A stretch of 5,723 nucleotides of DNA, taken from assembly GCA_945903655.1 (NCBI GenBank), contig CAMDOY010000259.1:1-5723 (forward strand), given 5' to 3'. Within the stretch, counting starts at the first letter, position 1, and every line of letters begins with the position of its first letter. Position numbers and translations under genes: made by a program. Origin of the DNA: Rhizobium sp. Q54 (GTDB lineage Bacteria; Pseudomonadota; Alphaproteobacteria; Rhizobiales; Beijerinckiaceae). The notes beneath the pieces are model-generated. The model was not told the DNA's origin, ran no database searches, and saw only the letters and a list, made by a program, of their open reading frames with translations. This document shows, in pieces, positions 1 to 5,296 of the stretch.

Positions 1-873
1 CTTGGTGTCGGCATTGCCGACCTCCGACATATCCAGGGCCTCGCCGCGGAACTGGATGCGCACTTCCTCGCTGCGCAGGGCCCGGTGGAAGGCGAATTGC
101 TCGCCGATGATGTTGTAGACCTTCAGTTCCAGATGCTTGCCGCGAATGACGGGCTTGGGCTCGCCGCTGGTTCCCGCGATCTCCTTGAAGAGATCGAAGG
201 CGCGCACCTTGAAGAGGCCGCTCTTGGCCTCGCGCGGGCTGGTGCTGGCCACGGGCACGAGATCCGCATAGTCGCGATGGAAGATCGACAGATCATCCGG
301 GCGGTCGTTCCAGCAGACCATGCGCTCCATTACATGGTCCATGGGGGCGGTCTGGCGGTCGGTGGGGATGGTCCATTGCGGGCCATTGACGCGCGTGACC
401 TTGAACAGGGTGTGGCTGACCTGATCGTCCTCGGACATGAAGTGGGTGAAGGGCGAGTTCACATGAGCGAACCAGCGCAGGCTGTCCGCCGAGCCGTTGC
501 AGCGATGGGCGATGCCCTCGGGGATATGCATGAGATCGCCTGCGACCATTTCATGCACGCCAAATTCCGTCTCGACCGTGGTGGAGCCTGCAAACTGGAA
601 CAGCACCGTATCGAAATCGATATGGCGCACGAATTCCTGCTGGGCGCCGCAGACGCTCTCCACGCCGATGCGGTGATCGCTGTTCACCAGCAGGGTCACG
701 CGCTCATTGGGGCTGCCGATGAGATCGAAGGCGCGGAAGAGGGGCAGCGCCTTGGTGCTGGTCCCCGAAGCCATCAGGCTCGCCTTGCTGCGCTGGGCCC
801 AGGCCGGCAGATAGCTGCGCGCCGAGGCATGCCAGGTGGTCATGAATTCGCGGCTCTTGTTCGGGACGTTCAT
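1..873 (-). CDS. Homogentisate 1,2-dioxygenase-like bicupin (3' end missing)
   Basis: Read on the minus strand from ATG at 873, the frame stays open for 291 codons to the window edge, so the C-terminus is missing. GGAG lies six bases before the ATG. Residues about 89-127 form a cupin core with TEFG (102-105) and a second cupin motif, PEGIAH (118-123). The usual HxH of motif 1 is replaced (T102, F104), as in the metal-free N-terminal half of homogentisate dioxygenase. A second cupin begins near residue 247. Its HRALRSE (263-269) matches the spacing of the HRNCMSE iron-ligand segment I recall from human homogentisate dioxygenase (H335, E341), so H263 and E269 are probable Fe(II) ligands. The third ligand would lie beyond the edge. 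The family cleaves aromatic rings with O2 in the cytoplasm; the substrate here is unknown and need not be homogentisate. It follows the Bug-type gene by 36 bases, so co-transcription is likely. A non-oxygenase bicupin is the main alternative. Confidence 0.8.
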   Translation of the reverse strand, partial: MNVPNKSREFMTTWHASARSYLPAWAQRSKASLMASGTSTKALPLFRAFDLIGSPNERVTLLVNSDHRIGVESVCGAQQEFVRHIDFDTVLFQFAGSTTVETEFGVHEMVAGDLMHIPEGIAHRCNGSADSLRWFAHVNSPFTHFMSEDDQVSHTLFKVTRVNGPQWTIPTDRQTAPMDHVMERMVCWNDRPDDLSIFHRDYADLVPVASTSPREAKSGLFKVRAFDLFKEIAGTSGEPKPVIRGKHLELKVYNIIGEQFAFHRALRSEEVRIQFRGEALDMSEVGNADTK

Positions 874-909
874 GGGGGGCTCCGTGGGTTGGAAAGGGGC
901 GAAGGGGCC

Positions 910-1989
910 TCAGCGGCCGGACTGGATGGAATAGGCGTCCCGCAGGTCGGGCAGCAGGTCTTCGGAGACCGAGCTCACGTCCGAGACAAGCGCGCCGACC
1001 GCCTCTCCCGACAGGGGATTGAGGCCGAAGTTCATGCGCTTGAGATCGGCGATGAAGGCGGGGTCCTTCATGCAGGCGTTGAAGGCCATGCGCAGGGCTG
1101 CGAGCCGCTCGGGCGGGGTGTTGGGCGTGGTGATGAAGGAGGTGCCGATTTCGGCGGCGTTGACCACAGTGCGGATCACGGCCTTCTGCCGGTCGGTCGT
1201 CGCCAACTCCAGTACGGTCGGCACGTCAGGCAGTTCCTGGTGGCGGTTCACCGCGAACTGGGTCAGCAGTTTGATCTTCTTTTCCGTGAGCCAATCGGGA
1301 TGGGTGGTCTTGAGCGTGTCCCAGCCCGTGCAATGGCCGTCCGCCTCGCCCCGGTCTACCGCCAGCATGCTTTCTGCAGAGCCCTGATAGCCCAGCACCA
1401 GATCGAACTTCGTGCCCAGCACCTTGTTCATGACGCTGGGATAGATGGTCACTGCGGAGCCTGCGCCCGTCGCGGCGAGCCGCACGGAGGTCTTCATGGC
1501 CTCCTGCGCCGACCCGATGGTGTTGGAGCGCACGAAGATCACATTCACCAGTGGATTGACCCGCCCGATCCAGCCGAACTCCGAGGACTTCATCTGGGCC
1601 TTGATGATGCCGAGGCGCTCATCAAGGGGCAGGGTGGGGGCGATGACGCCGATGGAGAGGCCATCCTTCGGGGCGCCGCCATAGAGGAAGGCCGCCGCCG
1701 TCACGCTGCCTGCGCCGGGCATGTTGCGGGTCACGATGGTGGGATTGCCCGGGATATGGCGGGGCATATGATTGGCGAGCACCCGCGCATAGGAGTCGTA
1801 GCTGCCTGCGGGAGGAAAACCGACCACGAGATTGATTGTCTTGCCCCGGTAGAATTCTTCGGCCTGGGCGAAGGCCTGCGGGCAGAACAGCCCCGCCGCG
1901 CCAGCCCCCATCAGCCCCAGGGCGCCGCGCCGCGTGGGGCCCTCAAGCGCTGTGTCCGCCATAAGGCTTTTCTGACCGATGACAGGCAT
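910..1989 (-). CDS. Tripartite tricarboxylate transporter (Bug/TctC family) substrate-binding protein
   Basis: A periplasmic solute-binding protein of the Bug family, which captures small carboxylates and hands them to TctA/TctB-type membrane proteins. With ATG at 1989 it has 359 residues. A twin-arginine signal (TRRGALGL, RR at 20-21) is followed by a hydrophobic stretch and an AFA cleavage site near residue 41, leaving about 318 mature residues, normal for the family. Family marks include the first ligand loop VGFPPAGSYDS (about 56-66), NMPGAG (89-94), YQGSAESML in the middle, and a C-terminal TPPERLAALR...MKDPAF segment. The frame continues upstream to an ATG at 2082, but that extension is Pro/Ala/Arg-rich and unlike a signal peptide. 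The ATG at 1989 has GGGGGAA close upstream; an ATG at 1962 is also possible. No tctA or tctB is in the window. Bug proteins are often encoded away from their permeases, so this may be an orphan receptor. Its position just before the dioxygenase gene suggests that it binds that pathway's substrate. Confidence 0.9.
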   Translation of the reverse strand: MPVIGQKSLMADTALEGPTRRGALGLMGAGAAGLFCPQAFAQAEEFYRGKTINLVVGFPPAGSYDSYARVLANHMPRHIPGNPTIVTRNMPGAGSVTAAAFLYGGAPKDGLSIGVIAPTLPLDERLGIIKAQMKSSEFGWIGRVNPLVNVIFVRSNTIGSAQEAMKTSVRLAATGAGSAVTIYPSVMNKVLGTKFDLVLGYQGSAESMLAVDRGEADGHCTGWDTLKTTHPDWLTEKKIKLLTQFAVNRHQELPDVPTVLELATTDRQKAVIRTVVNAAEIGTSFITTPNTPPERLAALRMAFNACMKDPAFIADLKRMNFGLNPLSGEAVGALVSDVSSVSEDLLPDLRDAYSIQSGR

Positions 1990-2070
1990 GAATTCCCCCA
2001 AAAAAGGCCCAGGCGCGGGGCTCCCGCCATCCCGCGGCGTCGCCGCAGGCGCAAGGCGCCGGGCGCCAAT

Positions 2071-2098
2071 CGCTGCAAGCAATCAAGCTCTTGCAGCG
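2071..2098. promoter_or_regulatory. Perfect 9-bp inverted repeat upstream of the Bug-type gene
   Basis: CGCTGCAAG (2071-2079) and CTTGCAGCG (2090-2098) are exact reverse complements separated by ten bases. The element lies about 80 bases upstream of the Bug gene start, in the 193-base gap after the broken ABC binding protein. Centre spacing of 19 bp is close to two helical turns, which suits a dimeric repressor or activator; as RNA it would form a 9-bp stem with a 10-base loop. No U-tract follows on the minus strand, so an intrinsic terminator is unlikely. A GC-rich palindrome, GGCGCC-G-GGCGCC, lies beside it at 2055-2067. I see no convincing -35/-10 pair in the gap. Function is inferred from symmetry and position only. 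Confidence 0.45.
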
Positions 2099-2182
2099 TC
2101 AGGGGAGGTCTAGTCGATAATGCGCCTTTAGGCCAGAGACGGCCCGCATCACATTTCAGGGCGAAAATGGGGACGGGGGCAG

Positions 2183-3237
2183 CTACTTCCGCACATAGGG
2201 CCCCAGCTCCTTCAGGGCCGCGTCGGCGAAGGAGGTGTTGACGGTCTGGTTGATGTCGACCACGCCCTCGATCCAGCCCTGCGTCTTGAAGAATTCGAAA
2301 TCCGTGCGCAGGCTGTCCCAGTTGAGCCTTGCGTCGGGGTTCGAGCCCTGGGTATGCATGGTCCTGTAGAGGGCGGGGTTCTTCAACGCCGTGAATTCCA
2401 TCAGGATATTGATGACTTCCTCCGCGTTCGGCCCCTTCAGCCCGCCGTCCGCCAGCGCTCCATCGTAGAAGCGCATGGCCTTGATGAAGGCGCGCATGAA
2501 GCGCTTGGCCACATCCGGGCGCTTCTCCGTGAAAATGGCGGAGTAGATGATATGGGTGGCGTCGGAATTGGGGTAATATTCGTCGTTGGTCATGATCTTG
2601 ACCGCGATCTTCTGCTCGACCGCATAGGTCGCGGCGGGCTCGGTGGTGAGCCCGGCGTCCACCGCGCCATTGCTCATGGCGGTGACGTGTTGGGGATAGG
2701 CGAGATAGGTCGGCTCGATGTCCTTGAAGGACAGGCCCACGGTCTTCAGGCCCTGGTTGATGGTCGAGGTCGCGCCCGTGCCGGGGCCGGGCAGGGCGAC
2801 CTTCATGCCCTTGAGGTCGGCGAGGCCCTTGTAGCGGCCGGAATCCACATGTTGCTTGCGCACGATCAAGACCTGATGGCCGTAGCCAGGTTGTTGCCGT
2901 TGCCGCTGGCGATCTGGATCTTGATGCCGCGCACCACCGCGTTGAAAAGGGTGGCGCTGGCCGAGCCCGTGGCGACGTCGATTTCGCCTGAGCCCAGCGG
3001 CGCGATCATCTTGCCGCCTGAATCGAAGACGATGCCGTTCACATCCAGCCCTTCCTCGGCGAAATAGCCCTTCTTGATGGCGATGAGGATGGCGAAGTCG
3101 CCGGTGGAGTTGGAGATGGCCACATTGACCTTGTCGGCGGCGAAGGCGGCGCGCGGGGACAGCACGCCTGCGGCGGCCATGCCCAGCACAAGGCGGCGAT
3201 TGACGGAAAAGCGGCTCTTGGCGGCGTTTTTGTTCAC
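2183..3237 (-). pseudogene. NitT/TauT-type ABC transporter substrate-binding protein, frameshifted
   Basis: Two minus-strand frames together make one SsuA/THI5-like periplasmic binding protein. The first has a Tat signal (NRRLVLG, RR at 14-15; AFA cleavage near residue 33) and the N-terminal lobe (VAISNSTGDF, KKGYFAEEGLDV, LGSGEIDVATGS). It runs into TGA at 2866-2868 after about 123 residues. The other frame picks up near 2890 with PGYGHQVLIVRK and continues through VALPGPGTGATS, GAVDAGLTTEPA and a complete C-terminus ending at TAG (2183). Adding one C to the CC pair (GG at 2889-2890 on the plus strand) restores NNPGYGHQ and a product of about 351 residues, the usual size. The GTG at 3237 has GGGAG eight bases upstream; a GTG at 3246 lies directly against that same purine run and is less likely. 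No ATPase or permease is present in the window. Relatives feed ABC importers for sulfonates, nitrate, taurine, thiamin precursors or aromatic acids; the ligand here is unknown. A sequencing error is as likely as a true mutation. Confidence 0.85.
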
Positions 3238-3263
3238 CTGCGACACTCCCTGAATTTTTCAAC

Positions 3264-3293
3264 AGTCTAAGTGCATTCTCCCGACTGGCGCAA
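3264..3293 (-). promoter_or_regulatory. Possible promoter for the ABC binding protein
   Basis: On the minus strand, TTGCGC (3293-3288) and TAGACT (3269-3264) are spaced 18 bases, and the predicted start of transcription lies about 20 bases before the GTG at 3237. The match to the sigma-70 consensus is three and four of six bases, so this is weak. Position in the divergent gap is the main support. Confidence 0.25.
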
Positions 3294-3320
3294 GGCGTTT
3301 CACGGGGTATTGAGCCATGC

Positions 3321-3349
3321 TTGACGGGCGGTGGGTCTGGCTCTTTGAT
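3321..3349 (+). promoter_or_regulatory. Possible sigma-70-type promoter for the plus-strand SDR
   Basis: TTGACG (3321-3326) and TTTGAT (3344-3349) are separated by 17 bases, the optimal spacing. The -35 matches five of six and the -10 four of six consensus bases. Transcription would begin near 3356, about 20 bases before the SDR start codon. The -10 overlaps the inverted repeat at 3345-3361, which suggests repression at that site. Confidence 0.4.
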
Positions 3350-3361
3350 GGACGCCATCAA
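3345..3361. promoter_or_regulatory. 7-bp inverted repeat: candidate operator or leader hairpin
   Basis: TTGATGG (3345-3351) and CCATCAA (3355-3361) are exact reverse complements around the three-base loop ACG. The element overlaps the possible -10 box of the SDR promoter and its right arm touches the purine-rich ribosome binding site (AGGGAGAGG, 3361-3369). It could be a compact operator, or an RNA hairpin just upstream of the Shine-Dalgarno sequence if transcription starts further upstream. It also lies in the shared control region of the divergent binding-protein gene, so it might coordinate both. Confidence 0.4.
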
Positions 3362-3375
3362 GGGAGAGGGCTGAC

Positions 3376-4140
3376 ATGTTATCGAAACTCAAAATGCAGG
3401 GCGAAGCGGTGGTCATCACCGGCGGGGGCGCGGGCATCGGCAAGGCGGCGGCTGCGGCCCTGTGCGAAATGGGCGCGACCTCCATCATCGTGGGGCGCAC
3501 CGAAAAGACCCTGAAGGACACCCAGGCGGAGTTTCAGGCCAAGGGCTGGGCCTGCGAGACCTTCGTCGCCGACGTCTCGAAGGAGGCGGATGTGGGGCGC
3601 CTCGCCGCCTGGGTTGGCGCGAATTATCCCGAAGTGAAGGCGGTGGTGAACAACGCCGGGAACAACTTCTCCTCCGTGCTCCACGAATTGCCCACGGAGC
3701 GCTGGCGCGAGTTGATGGCGACCAATCTCGACAGCGTCTATTTCATGTGCCGTGATTTCATTCCGCTGCTGCTGAAGGCCAAAAAGCCCTCCATCGTCAA
3801 CGTGGCCTCGACCTTCGGTGTCATCGGCAACGCGAAGATGCCGGTCTACTGCGCCACCAAGGGCGGCGTCGTGAACCTGACCCGCCAGATGGCCATCGAC
3901 TATGGCGCGCAGGGGCTGCGGGTGAACTCGGTCTGCCCGGGCTCGACCCTCTCGCCCCGTTACAAGGGCTATGTGGACAAGGGGCTGGTCAATATGGACG
4001 CGGTCAAGGCGCGGATCATGCTGGGCCGTCCCGCCGAGTGCGACGAGATCGGCGACGTCATCGCCTTCCTCGTGTCGGACGCAGCCTCCTTCGTCACGGG
4101 CGCCACCATGCTGGTGGATGGCGGGCAGACCATCCATTGA
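3376..4140 (+). CDS. SDR family NAD(P)-dependent oxidoreductase
   Basis: A 254-residue classical short-chain dehydrogenase/reductase, the usual family length, oxidising an alcohol or reducing a ketone in the cytoplasm. In order: cofactor loop TGGGAGIG (15-22), ADV (65-67) for the adenine ring, NNAG (92-95), structural N117, and the catalytic set S145, Y158 and K162 (YCATK); PG at 188-189 follows, and the C-terminal TGATMLVDGG is typical. The residues after beta-strand 2 are G40-R41 (VGRTEKTL) rather than an acidic residue, which favours NADP(H) over NAD(H); this is inference. GGGAGAGG six bases before the ATG at 3376 supports this start. The gene diverges from the broken ABC binding protein and converges with a second SDR whose stop lies 12 bases away. 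Substrate cannot be named; subfamilies that look alike include glucose-1-dehydrogenase-like, 3-oxoacyl-ACP-reductase-like and cyclohexanol/diol dehydrogenases. Confidence 0.95.
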   Translation: MLSKLKMQGEAVVITGGGAGIGKAAAAALCEMGATSIIVGRTEKTLKDTQAEFQAKGWACETFVADVSKEADVGRLAAWVGANYPEVKAVVNNAGNNFSSVLHELPTERWRELMATNLDSVYFMCRDFIPLLLKAKKPSIVNVASTFGVIGNAKMPVYCATKGGVVNLTRQMAIDYGAQGLRVNSVCPGSTLSPRYKGYVDKGLVNMDAVKARIMLGRPAECDEIGDVIAFLVSDAASFVTGATMLVDGGQTIH

Positions 4141-4152
4141 GCCCGGCGCCGA

Positions 4153-4932
4153 TCAGGGCAGCATCACCGCGCCGCCATTGATGGCGACGCCCTGGCCGGT
4201 CATATAGGCGGCGTCGGCGCTGACGAGATAGGCGGCCAGACCCGCCACATCTTCGGGGTAGCCGATCCGCCCGAGGGGGTTGCGCAGCTTTGCATGGGCG
4301 TGCAGCTCCGCTTCGGGCGTGGCTGCAAGGGGCATGGCGGTGAGGGATTGGCCGGGAATGATGGCGTTGACCCGGATCCCGTGCTTCGCCCATTCCAGCG
4401 CCAGCGATTTGGTCAGGGAGAGGATCGCCGCCTTGGTGCAGGCGTAGTTCGCGCCCTTGGCGGTGCCCTCGACCGCTCGCCCGGAGGCCAGATTGATGAC
4501 CACGCCCCGGCCCTGCTGGATCATCAGGGGACCCAGGGTCTTGAGGATGAGGAAGGGCGCGGTGATGTTGACCTTCAGGGTCAGCTCCCAATCCGCCAGG
4601 CTGAGCTCGATCACCTCGCCGCGCGGGAAGACGCTGGCGTTGTTGATGACGCCATAGGGCGTTCCCATGGCTGCTATGGTGCTGGCTATGCAGGCGTCGA
4701 TGGCGGCGGGATCCGCCAGGTCGACCTGGAAAAACTGGGCGTCGCCGCCCTTTTCCCGCACCTGGCGCGTGGTTTCGGCGCCGTCCTTTTCGCTGATGTC
4801 CCAGACCGCGATGCGCGCGCCCATGGAGGCCAGACGCAGGCTGAAGGCCCGCCCGAAACCGCCGCCGCCGCCGGTCACAATCACCATATCGCCAGCCCGC
4901 AGGCCATCGCGCAAAACGCCATCGTCAGCCAT
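4153..4932 (-). CDS. SDR family NAD-dependent oxidoreductase
   Basis: A 259-residue classical short-chain dehydrogenase. It shows TGGGGGFG (20-27) for cofactor binding, D45 at the end of beta-strand 2 (VWDIS), which favours NAD(H), DL (71-72), structural N122, and the catalytic set S150, Y163 and K167 (YACTK), followed by PG (193-194) and a C-terminal TGQGVAINGG. The usual NNAG is NNAS here (97-100), a variant found in some family members. AGGGAGGGG lies just before the ATG at 4932, fixing the start. It is only distantly similar to the plus-strand SDR: the motifs match but the cofactor loop, substrate loop and likely cofactor preference differ, so it is not a recent duplicate. Its stop lies 12 bases from the other SDR's stop, in convergent orientation. 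Transcription starts in the gap shared with the divergent hydrolase. The substrate is unknown; opposed cofactor preference suggests the two SDRs catalyse different steps. Confidence 0.95.
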   Translation of the reverse strand: MADDGVLRDGLRAGDMVIVTGGGGGFGRAFSLRLASMGARIAVWDISEKDGAETTRQVREKGGDAQFFQVDLADPAAIDACIASTIAAMGTPYGVINNASVFPRGEVIELSLADWELTLKVNITAPFLILKTLGPLMIQQGRGVVINLASGRAVEGTAKGANYACTKAAILSLTKSLALEWAKHGIRVNAIIPGQSLTAMPLAATPEAELHAHAKLRNPLGRIGYPEDVAGLAAYLVSADAAYMTGQGVAINGGAVMLP

Positions 4933-5101
4933 GTCGCCCCTCCCTGTATCAGATGCTGAGCCGCCGTCAGTTGTCCTGACCTTCTGGCGAAACAGTAGCT
5001 GTCATGTCCCCGCCCGGCAATATGGCCCGCCCCTTCAAAGCATGTGGCCGGTCGATCAGCGTGCGCGCCAGCCTGCGGCGCTATGGCCCGGCGGCGGCCA
5101 C

Positions 5102-5138
5102 GGAATATCTAAATAACTGAATATAATTGATAAATTTT
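5102..5138. other. AT-rich patch with a perfect TATAAT
   Basis: Only about six of 37 bases here are G or C, in a window that is otherwise strongly GC-rich. The plus strand contains an exact TATAAT at 5122-5127, but nothing resembling a -35 lies 16-18 bases before it. It may be an upstream activating or bending element for either divergent gene, or a leftover from a past insertion. No direct evidence separates these. Confidence 0.4.
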
Positions 5139-5160
5139 GGGCCTTCGGCTCGGTCGCCGG

Positions 5161-5197
5161 GTTCTTCCCGCAGGCGCCCGAACGGCGTTCTTCCGCA
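5161..5197. repeat. Short imperfect direct repeat, GTTCTTCC(C)GCA
   Basis: GTTCTTCCCGCA (5161-5172) and GTTCTTCCGCA (5187-5197) differ by one inserted C and start 26 bases apart, about 2.5 helical turns. It sits between the AT-rich patch and the candidate hydrolase promoter. A regulator binding two tandem sites is possible; chance in a GC-rich spacer is also possible. Confidence 0.3.
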
Positions 5198-5203
5198 TTT
5201 CAA

Positions 5204-5233
5204 TTGACGGCAAAGTCAAAAAAATTGAATGAT
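5204..5233 (+). promoter_or_regulatory. Possible promoter for the hydrolase with overlapping inverted repeat
   Basis: TTGACG (5204-5209) and AATGAT (5228-5233) are spaced 18 bases, matching five and four of six sigma-70 positions. Transcription would start near 5240, about 57 bases before the hydrolase ATG. TTGAC (5204-5208) and GTCAA (5215-5219) form an exact inverted repeat over the -35 with a six-base spacer, so a regulator bound there would compete with RNA polymerase or contact it. Confidence 0.4.
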
Positions 5234-5296
5234 CGGAATCAAGCGGCGGTAAAGCTATCTTCAAGCAAAGCGCCGACCGCGAAAAAGGGGCGCCTG

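Larger units (their letters stand above)
4933..5296. other. Divergent intergenic region between SDR and hydrolase
   Basis: This 364-base gap separates two outward-facing genes. The left part (4933-5100) is ordinary GC-rich DNA in which I see no clear promoter for the minus-strand SDR and no convincing coding frame. The middle has an AT-rich patch (5102-5138), then a GC-rich stretch with a short imperfect direct repeat (5161-5197), then the candidate hydrolase promoter (5204-5233). I see no tRNA, small RNA or transposon end. Confidence 0.6.

Noticed and set aside
2081..2088. AATCAAGC octamer shared with 5237-5244 as a common regulatory box
   Set aside because: Only eight bases with different surroundings. 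At the first site it lies in the loop of the inverted repeat rather than in its arms, so chance explains it.
85..2241. A 718-codon plus-strand open frame covering the dioxygenase and Bug genes
   Set aside because: It is antisense to two well-supported genes, crosses the gaps between them, is rich in His, Gly, Ala and Arg, and shows no domain. It is an artefact of high GC at the third codon position.
2866..2900. Programmed ribosomal frameshifting in the binding protein
   Set aside because: There is no heptameric slippery site, and the family does not use recoding; a lost base in a C run is simpler.
2354..3067. A 237-codon plus-strand frame opposite the ABC binding protein
   Set aside because: Antisense shadow with no recognisable motif; the minus strand encodes clear binding-protein sequence on both sides of the frameshift.
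2891..3361. Upstream extension of the C-terminal binding-protein frame as a separate long gene
   Set aside because: Beyond the frameshift this frame is Arg-rich nonsense, while the other frame encodes the signal peptide and N-terminal lobe.
3379..4137. A 252-codon minus-strand frame exactly antisense to the plus-strand SDR
   Set aside because: It mirrors the SDR codon for codon, has no family motif, and its composition is that of a shadow frame. The SDR has all catalytic motifs.
4141..4159. Bidirectional terminator between the convergent SDRs
   Set aside because: Only a GCCC/GGGC pairing with no T-tract is present, and it overlaps the coding end of the minus-strand SDR.
5115..5140. IHF site in the AT-rich patch
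   Set aside because: The minus strand has TATCAA, but the downstream TT is one base out of place from the WATCAA-N4-TTR consensus, so the match is not convincing.
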